Shown: piece after piece, positions 7,735-14,581 of the stretch | Numbering within the stretch: position 1 is the first letter of the stretch | Layout of the letters: each line of letters begins with the position of its first letter | NCBI GenBank assembly: GCA_017577895.1 | Contig: PKQY01000011.1 | Location: forward strand, 1-47,786 | Length of the DNA stretch: 47,786 bases | Direction: 5' to 3' | Origin: Bacillota bacterium | GTDB taxonomy: Bacteria > Bacillota > Bacilli > ZCTH02-B2 | Notes under the pieces: generated by a model | What the model was told of the DNA's origin: nothing | Databases searched by the model: none | Seen by the model: the letters and a program-made list of their open reading frames with translations, nothing else | Made by a program: the position numbers and the translations under genes

Positions 7735-9168
7735 TTAATCCGGCAAGATGGTCACGATCATTTTTGTTTCCGTCATTTCTTCAATGGCATAACGGGGACC
7801 CTCTCTGCCCATCCCGCTGTTTTTCACGCCACCGTACGGCCAGTGATCCAGACGGAAATTGGAGGTGCCGTTAATGACCACGCCCCCTGCTTCCACTTCC
7901 TGGGCGTACTTGTAAGCCACATCCATCCTGTTGGTAAAAATGCCGGCCTGCAGACCATAGTCCGAATCGTTGACCTCATGAATGGCTTCTTCAATGGTCT
8001 GATAAGGAATCACCCCTACGACGGGACCAAAAACTTCCTGGCAAACGACCTTGCTCTGTTTGGGCGGGTTGAATAAGATGGTCGGCTCTACGCATGCTCC
8101 CTTTTTCCGGCCACCGCACACCAATTCGGCCCCCATTTGCACCGCTTCATCAATCCAAGCCGCCACCCGACTGGCCGCTTGTTCGTCCACCAGGGTTCCA
8201 ACATCCGTATCGGGCAAGAGGGGATCACCCACTTTCAGTTTTAAGGTTTCTTCCTTCAACAGCTGGGTGAACGCTTCGGCGACGGAGTGGTGGACATAAA
8301 TTCTCTGGACGGAGATACAGCTTTGGCCCGAATTGCTGTAGCCGGTTTTCACACACATTTTGGCTGCCCGCTCAAGATCGGCATCTTCGTGCACCACCGT
8401 AGCGGCATTGCCTCCCAATTCAAAGAGCAACTTTTTCATTCCGGCCAATTGGCTGATATTTTGGGCCGCCGCATATCCGCCGGTAAAGGAGATCACGTTG
8501 ACTCGCTCATCTTTAACAATTTGTTGACCGCATTCCACACCGCCTAAGACCATGTTAATGGCTTCCTTGGGCCACCCTTCCTCCAAGAGAAGCTTTATCA
8601 ATTCGGCGGCAATGAGCGGAGCCTGAGGAGCCGGCTTTAAAATCGTGCTGTTTCCGGCGGCAAAAGAAGGACCGATTTTATGGCAGATCAGATTTAAGGG
8701 GGCATTAAAGGGGGTGATGGCAGCTACAACGCCTGCCGGCACCCGATAAGTGGACGCGATGGCCTTAACGCCCCGCGGGGAAGCATTTCCAGGCAACGTT
8801 TCCCCAAATAACCGTTTGGCCTCTTCCCCTGACGCCTCTAAGGTTTCAATGGAGCGGGACACCTCTTCCAATGTGTTTTTTAAAGGCTTGCCGATCTCCA
8901 TGGAAATCAACTCGGCCAAACGTTGCTTCTCTCTTCTTATCCGCTCCGCCGCTCTTTTCAAAATGGCCGCCCGCTCGTAGGCCGGAATGCCGGCCACCTT
9001 TTTTTTGGCATCGTAGGTCGCTTGCAGGGCGACTTCAACATCTTTCGGTGTACAAATAATTTGTTCTCCGATTTTTTCTCCGGTATAAGGATTGATGACC
9101 GGACGAACTTCTCTTCCTTCGTTGGAAAGCCATTGACCGTTAATAAACGGGGCTGCCAGATACGACAC
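7735..9168 (-). CDS. NAD(P)-dependent aldehyde dehydrogenase
   Basis: The product is 477 residues, full length for the ALDH superfamily. The general-base Glu is in LLFELGGNAA and the catalytic Cys in GYSNSGQSCISVQ (near residue 280). The glycine motif FTGGYAAA lies between them and the coenzyme fold. The sequence resembles the lactaldehyde / phosphonoacetaldehyde / non-phosphorylating GAPDH branch, but substrate cannot be read from it. The start is GTG at 9168, eight bases after AGGTGGTG. It is the first gene of the enzyme block and has its own control region with two operator-like palindromes 53-30 nt upstream, so transcription can start here as well as come through from dctM. Confidence 0.92.
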   Translation of the reverse strand: MSYLAAPFINGQWLSNEGREVRPVINPYTGEKIGEQIICTPKDVEVALQATYDAKKKVAGIPAYERAAILKRAAERIRREKQRLAELISMEIGKPLKNTLEEVSRSIETLEASGEEAKRLFGETLPGNASPRGVKAIASTYRVPAGVVAAITPFNAPLNLICHKIGPSFAAGNSTILKPAPQAPLIAAELIKLLLEEGWPKEAINMVLGGVECGQQIVKDERVNVISFTGGYAAAQNISQLAGMKKLLFELGGNAATVVHEDADLERAAKMCVKTGYSNSGQSCISVQRIYVHHSVAEAFTQLLKEETLKLKVGDPLLPDTDVGTLVDEQAASRVAAWIDEAVQMGAELVCGGRKKGACVEPTILFNPPKQSKVVCQEVFGPVVGVIPYQTIEEAIHEVNDSDYGLQAGIFTNRMDVAYKYAQEVEAGGVVINGTSNFRLDHWPYGGVKNSGMGREGPRYAIEEMTETKMIVTILPD

Positions 9169-9196
9169 GCGCCAATCACCACCTTAGTAAAAACTA

Positions 9197-9210
9197 TTAG
9201 ATCGATTTAA
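9197..9210. promoter_or_regulatory. Candidate LacI-family operator O1 (TTAGATCGATTTAA)
   Basis: A 14-bp near-palindrome with one mismatch and a central CG, as LacI-family operators have. Its centre is 24 bp from that of O2. It lies between dctM and the aldehyde dehydrogenase start, and shares its core with three other sites in this island. A possible leftward promoter (TTGTTA, 18 bp, TACTAA on the minus strand) overlaps it. Confidence 0.75.
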
Positions 9211-9220
9211 CAAAAAGTTG

Positions 9221-9234
9221 ATAGATCGATCTAA
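9221..9234. promoter_or_regulatory. Candidate LacI-family operator O2 (ATAGATCGATCTAA)
   Basis: It contains the perfect 12-bp palindrome TAGATCGATCTA with central CG, upstream of the aldehyde dehydrogenase gene. The core holds two abutting GATC sites. Same family as the sites at 9197, 12217 and 12280. Confidence 0.78.
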
Positions 9235-9292
9235 TAAATTTTTACCACACCCCTCACAAAATGAAAAGGAATTTCCTATTACCTTCTGTCTC

Positions 9293-10573
9293 CTATTTCA
9301 AAAGTTGGGGCAGCCACAAGGACAACTCGGGCACATAGCTGATGATCAAAATGTCAACCACCACCATACCTACATACCAGAGCAGAGGTCTGATGAGTGA
9401 TTCCAAATTAATCTTGGCAATCTGACAAACTACAAACAGGTTGACGCCAATCGGAGGCGTAATCATGCCCATTGCCAAGTTGACAATCATGATCACTCCA
9501 AAGTGGACGGGATCGATGCCCAAACTCACGGCTGCAGGCGTTAAAATGGGCGCCAAAATGATAATGGCCGCTCCAGAGTCAAAAAACATTCCGACAATAA
9601 AAAGGAACAAGTTGATGAGCAAGAGAAAGACGATGGGATTATCGGAAATCCCGGCAAAAAACTGCGCCACCATTTGGGGAACCCCATTGTAGGTAAGCAC
9701 CCAACTGAACAATCCTGCCGCCGAAATCACGATCAGGATCACGGCGCTCATAATGGCCGACTCATAAAATACGCGGATTAAATCTTTCCACTTAAGTTCT
9801 CTGTATACCAACGCCCCCAAAATTAAAGCGTAGACGCTGGCGACCACCGCCGCTTCCGTGGGAGTAAAAATGCCTCCGTAAATCCCCCCCAGAATGATTA
9901 GAGGCATCAGAAGAGGCAAAATAGCCCTTTTAAACGCCGCAAAACGCTCTGGCCAGGTCAGCTTTTCCTCTCCTAAATACCCTCTCTTTTTGGAAATAAT
10001 ATACATGACCAGCATCAAGCTGAAGCCGATTAACAATCCGGGGATAATGCCAGCAATAAACAAATCACCGATGGATACACCGGTAGCGATGCCAAACAAG
10101 ACCATGGTGAGACTGGGAGGGATAATGACCCCTAATTCTCCGGCTGCCGCCTGCGTGGCCGCAGCAAAACGAACATCATATCCCTTTTTCACCATGGAAG
10201 GTATCATAATGGAACCGATGGCCGCCGTTGTGGCAGGGCCGGAACCCGAGATGGAGGAAAAAAGCATGGAAGACAGGATGGTCACCATCCCCAATCCGCC
10301 CGTTCTGGACCCGATAAAGGCGTAGGCCAAATCGATGAGCCGCCTGGATATTCCTCCCCGCTCCATTAAGTTCCCGGCCAAGATGAAAAAGAGAACGGCC
10401 AAAAGGGGAAAGGAGTCTATGGAAGTAAACATGCGTTGAACGATCACTTCGAAGGGGATCTTGTCTTGAAAAACCATCACGGCCGACGAAAGGCCTACCG
10501 AGATGGCGATCGGCACCGACAAGACCAACAGGATCAAAAAGGCAACAAAAAGAACGACTACACTGCTATTCAT
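9293..10573 (-). CDS. dctM: TRAP transporter large permease, DctM
   Basis: The product is 426 residues with about 12 hydrophobic segments, the standard DctM/TRAP-T large subunit. The N-terminal half reads LFFILAGNLMERGG and LSSMLFSSISGSGPATTAAIGS, the conserved family blocks; PPIGVNLFV appears in the second half. DctM is the ion-coupled channel of a tripartite ATP-independent periplasmic importer, using the Na+ gradient to move an organic acid delivered by DctP. The start overlaps the dctQ stop by 4 nt (ATGA), so the two membrane subunits are translationally coupled. About 125 nt downstream the enzyme block begins. Confidence 0.95.
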   Translation of the reverse strand: MNSSVVVLFVAFLILLVLSVPIAISVGLSSAVMVFQDKIPFEVIVQRMFTSIDSFPLLAVLFFILAGNLMERGGISRRLIDLAYAFIGSRTGGLGMVTILSSMLFSSISGSGPATTAAIGSIMIPSMVKKGYDVRFAAATQAAAGELGVIIPPSLTMVLFGIATGVSIGDLFIAGIIPGLLIGFSLMLVMYIISKKRGYLGEEKLTWPERFAAFKRAILPLLMPLIILGGIYGGIFTPTEAAVVASVYALILGALVYRELKWKDLIRVFYESAIMSAVILIVISAAGLFSWVLTYNGVPQMVAQFFAGISDNPIVFLLLINLFLFIVGMFFDSGAAIIILAPILTPAAVSLGIDPVHFGVIMIVNLAMGMITPPIGVNLFVVCQIAKINLESLIRPLLWYVGMVVVDILIISYVPELSLWLPQLLK

Positions 10574-11067
10574 AGGGGATCTACTCCTTGGTCAGTCTTG
10601 GGGAACGGGTCAATCAAGGAAGCAATCGTATTGACCAGCATTAAAATCCCCCCCACCGGAATGGCGGCATACGGGATGGCCATGGAAATATGGAGGGCCG
10701 GCGAATGTTGCATAACGACAGTATCTAAAATCAAATAACCAAAGACGATCAAAATGGCATAGAAGAAACAGGATAAAAACCCGGCTAAAATCAACACCCA
10801 TTTTTTTCCCCGGTCTGAAATTAACATATAGATAATTTCCAGTTTAATTAAACGCTGGTAGCGCACGGCCAAGCTTGCGCCAAGAAAGGTAATCCAAATC
10901 ATCAGGTAACGGGAAAGCTCCTCCGTCCAACTTAACGGCTGATGGAAGATATACCGGAAGAGAACCTGACAGGTTATAGCAACTAGGGAGATGACCAAAC
11001 AAATGATGACGATCACTTTTAACAGGCGGTTGATGCGATCCACCACAGTCAAAAAAAGCTCTCTCAT
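10570..11067 (-). CDS. dctQ: TRAP transporter small permease, DctQ
   Basis: The product is 165 residues with four predicted membrane segments, the normal size for the small TRAP subunit. The family motif is visible as LSWTEELSRYLMIWITFLGAS near residues 45-65. DctQ associates with DctM in the membrane and is required for transport. The ATG at 11067 has GGAG five bases upstream. It overlaps dctM by 4 nt and is separated from dctP by 91 nt containing a strong hairpin, an arrangement that often lowers permease output relative to the binding protein. Confidence 0.93.
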   Translation of the reverse strand: MRELFLTVVDRINRLLKVIVIICLVISLVAITCQVLFRYIFHQPLSWTEELSRYLMIWITFLGASLAVRYQRLIKLEIIYMLISDRGKKWVLILAGFLSCFFYAILIVFGYLILDTVVMQHSPALHISMAIPYAAIPVGGILMLVNTIASLIDPFPKTDQGVDPL

Positions 11068-11095
11068 TTCATCTCCACACCCTTACACGACATGA

Positions 11096-11117
11096 CCAGG
11101 GGGACGGATCCCCCTGG
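11096..11117 (-). promoter_or_regulatory. Intercistronic hairpin between dctP and dctQ
   Basis: An 8-bp perfect stem (CCAGGGGG / CCCCCTGG) closes a 6-nt loop. No T-run follows on the minus strand, so it is more likely an mRNA-stabilising or processing hairpin than a full terminator. Confidence 0.6.
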
Positions 11118-11140
11118 AAATAGCCGGCTCTTTTACCAAT

Positions 11141-11156
11141 TTTAACGCTTTCAAAA
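11141..11156 (-). promoter_or_regulatory. Possible CcpA cre-like site after dctP
   Basis: On the minus strand TTGAAAGCGTTAAA matches the catabolite-response consensus WTGNAANCGNWNNC except at the final C. It lies just after the dctP stop, where bound CcpA could act as a roadblock. Short motif; weak evidence alone. Confidence 0.3.
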
Positions 11157-11158
11157 CG

Positions 11159-12199
11159 TTATTTAACCGCTTCCAAAACTTTATTCACCAAATCGGCACC
11201 AATTAAATCAGTATATTTTTCATAGATGGGTTGCATGGCTTCCAGAATCTTTTGACGTTCCTCACTGGGCAAATCGGTAATAATCATGCCTTGCTCCTTG
11301 AGAAATTGCAGCGCTTCTTCACTTTCCTTCCTGTTCAGCTCCCGTTGATAATCCCTGGCTTCATCTGCTGCTTTTCTTATAATTTCCTGTTCTTCCGGGG
11401 TAAGAGTGTCCCAGAACTTTTTGCTAATCATAAAGGGACTGGCGTTGTAAATATGCCCGGTGTTGGTCAAATATTTCTGTACTTCATAAAATTTGGCCGT
11501 CTGAATATTGCCGTACGGATTTTCTTGCCCGTCCACCACCCCTTGTTGCAGGGCCACATACAATTCCGTATAAGGGATGGGCGTCGGCAATGCTCCCAGT
11601 GCCGTCCAGGCATCAATGTGCAGATCGTTTTCCAAAGTTCTGATCTTTAACCCTTTAATATCTTCCATCGTTTTTACTTCCCGCACATTATTGGTCAGGT
11701 GTCTGAAACCGTTTTCCCAATAATTAAGACCAATGATGCCAACCTCGGTCAAATCCTCCAACAATTCCTGACCAATGGGGCCGTCGAGAACTTCGTACGC
11801 AGTCTGTTCATCTTTGAATAAAAACGGAAGGTCGAACACGTTAAACCGAGGCGCAAACGCTGCCACAGGTCCGGTGGATACCGTCGTCCCTTCAATGGTA
11901 CCGAGCTGCAAACCCTCCAATACATCCCGGTCCCCGCCTAGCTGTCCGTCAGGATACACTTCCACTTGAATTTTACCGTTTGTTTCCCGTTCCACAATCT
12001 CCTCAAACTTGTAAAGACCTTGCGTCAGAGAGCGCTCTTTAGGCGTCACCACAGCCAGCTTCATCATTTTGGTCTCTCCGCCGGATCCGGATCCTTCTTG
12101 GCCTTGCTGGTTAACAGCGCCACTAGAACCACAACCTACCAGCGCCAGCATGAAGACCAACAGCAAGGAAAGACCTACTGTCAACCCCTTGATCTTCAT
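11159..12199 (-). CDS. dctP: TRAP transporter substrate-binding lipoprotein, DctP
   Basis: The product is 346 residues. The N-terminus is a lipoprotein signal: KIKG, a hydrophobic stretch, then the lipobox LVGC at about residues 20-23, so it is anchored outside the membrane. The DctP/DctP7 fold shows the conserved ligand-carboxylate region GLKIRTLEN near 185, with its Arg, followed by ALPTPIPYTELYVALQQGVVDGQENP. This marks a carboxylate-binding TRAP receptor; the ligand cannot be read from sequence. The ATG has AAGGGGG about seven bases upstream. It is the first gene of the leftward operon and directly faces two operator palindromes. Confidence 0.94.
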   Translation of the reverse strand: MKIKGLTVGLSLLLVFMLALVGCGSSGAVNQQGQEGSGSGGETKMMKLAVVTPKERSLTQGLYKFEEIVERETNGKIQVEVYPDGQLGGDRDVLEGLQLGTIEGTTVSTGPVAAFAPRFNVFDLPFLFKDEQTAYEVLDGPIGQELLEDLTEVGIIGLNYWENGFRHLTNNVREVKTMEDIKGLKIRTLENDLHIDAWTALGALPTPIPYTELYVALQQGVVDGQENPYGNIQTAKFYEVQKYLTNTGHIYNASPFMISKKFWDTLTPEEQEIIRKAADEARDYQRELNRKESEEALQFLKEQGMIITDLPSEERQKILEAMQPIYEKYTDLIGADLVNKVLEAVK

Positions 12200-12216
12200 A
12201 AAAAATCCCCCTTTTT

Positions 12217-12230
12217 CTAGATCGATCTAA
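12217..12230. promoter_or_regulatory. Candidate LacI-family operator O3 (CTAGATCGATCTAA)
   Basis: It contains the perfect 12-bp palindrome TAGATCGATCTA, centred 24 bp upstream of the dctP start codon. This placement suits repression by blocking early transcription. Its centre is 63 bp, six helical turns, from that of O4. Confidence 0.78.
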
Positions 12231-12279
12231 TAAAAACAATAACATATTTTTCCCAAATACTCTTTTTCATCCCCTCCTA

Positions 12280-12293
12280 TTAAATCGATCTAG
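12280..12293. promoter_or_regulatory. Candidate LacI-family operator O4 (TTAAATCGATCTAG)
   Basis: A near-palindrome with central CG and one complete GATCTA half, in the divergent dctP / kinase control region. The in-phase 63-bp spacing to O3 would allow looping by a tetrameric or cooperatively bound regulator. Confidence 0.72.
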
Positions 12294-12324
12294 TTATAAA
12301 CTTTGATTCCAATATTATCTTCTT

Positions 12325-12340
12325 TTTAAAGCGTTGTCAA
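12325..12340 (+). promoter_or_regulatory. Possible CcpA cre-like site in the divergent control region
   Basis: TTTAAAGCGTTGTCAA fits WTGNAANCGNWNNC with one mismatch (T for the first G). It lies between the operators and the kinase promoter, consistent with catabolite repression of a sugar or acid catabolic island. Candidate only. Confidence 0.35.
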
Positions 12341-12360
12341 CAACTTTTCAATTTTTAAAC

Positions 12361-12389
12361 TTGACAACAGATCAGGAAGGCTGTGTATT
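12361..12389 (+). promoter_or_regulatory. Sigma-A-type promoter of the shikimate kinase-like gene
   Basis: A perfect -35 box TTGACA (12361-12366), a 17-bp spacer and a weak -10 TGTATT (12384-12389) lie about 90 nt before the start codon. Confidence 0.5.
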
Positions 12390-12480
12390 TCTCTATCAAC
12401 CGAGGATGTTTATGCATCCAACCCCACGGGATGATATGGTATATTTTTGAGTGAATTAAAGATAAAAGGATGAGTGTCGC

Positions 12481-13035
12481 ATGGAAGCCGTTCAACCGTC
12501 CGTTTCCATCAGGGAAAAAAATATTGTGCTGATCGGTTTTATGGGGGTGGGCAAAACCACCATCGGACGCAAATTAGCCCAAAAATTGTACAGGCCCTTT
12601 GTCGACATCGATGAGGAAATCGAAAAAGAATACGGAATGACGGTCACAGAAATTTTTAAGCAACTCGGGGAAAAAGAATTTAGAAAAAAGGAAAAGGAAA
12701 TCATTGCCCACTACTGCCAACAGAAGTTAATGGTGATTTCATTAGGAGGCGGGGCATTTCTGCAAAAGGAAATTCAAGATCTCTGTTTAAAATACTGCAT
12801 TGTTATTTACCTGGATATTTCCTGGGAATCATGGAAAGAAAGGCTTAATATTCTGATTGACAACCGACCGGTGCTGCAAGGAAAATCTCTCGAGGAAATA
12901 AAGGAACTCTTTTATAAACGGCAGAGGATCTACTCCCGCCACAACTCCAAAATTACCACGGACAACCGAAATGTGGATGAAATCGTGGATTATCTGTTCG
13001 AATCGCTGAAACTGGCTTGGGAATTGTACGAATAA
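12481..13035 (+). CDS. aroK: Shikimate kinase family protein
   Basis: The product is 184 residues, the size of bacterial shikimate kinases. The Walker A motif GFMGVGKTT lies at about 19-27. DIDEEIE carries the substrate-binding Asp. EKEFRKKEKE has the substrate Arg, GGGAF the glycine pair, DNRPVL the lid Arg, and RQRIYSRHN the C-terminal adenine-site Arg. All shikimate kinase landmarks are present, so ATP-dependent phosphorylation of shikimate or a related hydroxy-acid or sugar acid is expected. The ATG has AAAGGATG upstream. It is transcribed alone, diverges from the TRAP operon and shares its control region. No other aromatic-biosynthesis gene is nearby, so a catabolic kinase for the imported substrate is a real alternative. 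Confidence 0.85.
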   Translation: MEAVQPSVSIREKNIVLIGFMGVGKTTIGRKLAQKLYRPFVDIDEEIEKEYGMTVTEIFKQLGEKEFRKKEKEIIAHYCQQKLMVISLGGGAFLQKEIQDLCLKYCIVIYLDISWESWKERLNILIDNRPVLQGKSLEEIKELFYKRQRIYSRHNSKITTDNRNVDEIVDYLFESLKLAWELYE

Positions 13036-13069
13036 GCATGTTTTCTCTTTTTTTCTCTTTTGTTTTCGC

Positions 13070-13097
13070 ACGCAAACAAAAACGGGCCTCAGAGCCC
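13070..13097 (-). terminator. Intrinsic terminator of the LacI-family gene
   Basis: On the minus strand GGGCT and GGCCC pair (13084-13097), followed by GTTTTTGTTTG. It lies directly after the regulator's stop. The stem is short, and it may also slow read-through from the convergent kinase gene. Confidence 0.6.
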
Positions 13098-13101
13098 TTT
13101 G

Positions 13102-14118
13102 TCAAGTGGTTTCCCTAATCACCAGTTCTGGTTTAATGATGATCCGCTGTGGTTCCCGGGTGTTATCCTTGATGCGCTCGTTGAGCAATTGAGCGGCCAG
13201 GGTGCCAATCAGGCGGGGATGGGATGAAACGGTAGTCAAGGGCGGCTGATACAAGGAAGCTTCAGGCACATTGTCAAATCCAACCACAGCCATTTCTTGA
13301 CCAATGACAATGCCTTGCTCTTTTAATCCTTGCATGACACCAAACGCCACTAAATCGTTGAAGCAAAAGAGGGCAGTAGGGGGATTGGGCTGACGAAGGA
13401 GTTGCAACACTGCTTGTTTTCCGCCGTCTCTGGTCACAGGGCTTTCGATAATTAATGACTTGTCAATAGGCAGACCCGCATTTTTTAACGCGTTTGTATA
13501 CCCCTGTTTACGCGCTTTCCAGGCCGTAGAACTGGATGTCCCCCCCAAAAAAGCAATGCGGCGGTGTCCCTTTTGGATCAGATGATCAACGGCCATCTCC
13601 GCTCCGGTGACATAATCAATGCCGACATAATCGGCTTGGATGCCGGAAATTTCCCGAACCGCCGTCACCAAAGGAATGTCCAGCCCTTGGATTTGTGCGA
13701 TGGACTCCGTCGAGTTGTTGGACACCGGACAGAGGATAATGCCCCCTACCCTGTGCTCCAACATGGTGGAGAGCAACCGGTCTTGTTTGGCGGCAGAATC
13801 AAAGGTTGTGCCTAAAAATTCAATGTATCCCACTTTTTCCAACTCATTGTGTACGCCCACCAGCAATTCCGAATAAAAAGGGTTGGCAATATCGGTAATA
13901 ATCAGTCCAACTGTTGATGACTGCTGAGAACGCATGTTGGCAGCGACACGGTCGTAAACATAGCCCAGCTCTTTCATGGAAGCCAACACTTTTTTTCTCG
14001 TTTTTTCGGAAATTTTTGGGCTTCCGCGCACAATCAAAGAAGCTGTAGCCCGAGATACCCCCGCATGTTTGGCCACATCCTGCAACGTGACGCGTTTTTT
14101 CGGATTCTTTTGGGTCAT
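13102..14118 (-). CDS. LacI/GalR-family transcriptional regulator of the catabolic island
   Basis: The product is about 338 residues. The N-terminal helix-turn-helix is canonical: VTLQDVAKHAGVSRATASLIV, then ISEKTRKKVL. A hinge helix region AANMRSQQS has Met where Leu usually inserts into the central CG of the operator. The rest is a periplasmic-binding-protein-like effector domain (VGLIITDIANPFYSELL, MAVVGFDN). A longer frame starts with TTG at 14133, but the ATG at 14118 has GGTGA eight bases upstream and begins closer to the domain. A promoter (TTGAAT, 17 bp, TATCAT) lies at 14175-14203. Location and the four palindromes with central CG make it the likely regulator of the island. Confidence 0.93.
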   Translation of the reverse strand: MTQKNPKKRVTLQDVAKHAGVSRATASLIVRGSPKISEKTRKKVLASMKELGYVYDRVAANMRSQQSSTVGLIITDIANPFYSELLVGVHNELEKVGYIEFLGTTFDSAAKQDRLLSTMLEHRVGGIILCPVSNNSTESIAQIQGLDIPLVTAVREISGIQADYVGIDYVTGAEMAVDHLIQKGHRRIAFLGGTSSSTAWKARKQGYTNALKNAGLPIDKSLIIESPVTRDGGKQAVLQLLRQPNPPTALFCFNDLVAFGVMQGLKEQGIVIGQEMAVVGFDNVPEASLYQPPLTTVSSHPRLIGTLAAQLLNERIKDNTREPQRIIIKPELVIRETT

Positions 14119-14174
14119 ACAAACTTTCACCAACTTGTCAGCCTATTTTCCCAAGCACCTCTTTACTATGTGAA

Positions 14175-14203
14175 ATGATAAAGCAATCAGTCTAATAATT
14201 CAA
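14175..14203 (-). promoter_or_regulatory. Promoter of the LacI-family regulator
   Basis: On the minus strand TTGAAT (14203-14198), a 17-bp spacer and TATCAT (14180-14175) precede the start codon by about 57 nt. Confidence 0.5.
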
Positions 14204-14294
14204 CTTTCCGACTTTGTTTCCCTCCGGCTGCTGTTAAAACAAACCGGATAGCCATCGGCCAAGATGGTAACATGGCCAATAAGCCCGCACCATC

Positions 14295-14546
14295 TTAGTG
14301 TACGGTTTTCTCCTTCTTTTCCCGCCCTTCTTCCGGTGATACGATGCTCTTTTCACCAGCTTTTGGCAAAATCGCCACATCTTCTGCCAAACGGTTTATT
14401 AAATGGGTTGCACCTGTGGACGCGTTTTATACATACGTTCCCCCCATTTCACGCGCTAGTTGCCTAACTAATGCAGGATCCTTCTCAAAAGTAAGATTGA
14501 ATCTGAACGGTCCTGCAACCAACCGGTCACGGGCCCTGTTTGTCGT
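14295..14546 (-). pseudogene. Broken short reading frame of unknown origin
   Basis: On the minus strand one frame runs 84 codons between stops at 14547 and 14295 and is interrupted only by a TAA at 14427-14429. Both halves look protein-like (first half GPFRFNLTFEKDPALVRQLA; second half THLINRLAEDVAILPKAGEK). I do not recognise it, and there is no clear start or ribosome site. It could be a gene remnant at the edge of the island, or chance. Otherwise the 448-nt stretch between the regulator and comM holds only the regulator's promoter. Confidence 0.3.
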
Positions 14547-14581
14547 CTATCCCTGCGATTCATGCTTCCTAGAAACCACCC

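Noticed and set aside
9240..9292. Inverted AGGAA/TTCCT element after dctM as a terminator
   Set aside because: The stem is about five A/T-rich pairs and no T-run follows, so it does not support termination.
12230..12290. Possible 17-codon leader peptide on the minus strand before dctP (AGGAGGGG then ATG, stop inside operator O3)
   Set aside because: The Shine-Dalgarno is almost touching the ATG, and a promoter upstream of O4 would be needed. No codon bias suggests an attenuator peptide.
14183..14196. Degenerate operator TTAGACTGATTGCT inside the LacI gene's promoter
   Set aside because: Only 8 of 14 positions match and the central CG is missing, so I do not count it as a fifth operator. Weak autoregulation remains possible.
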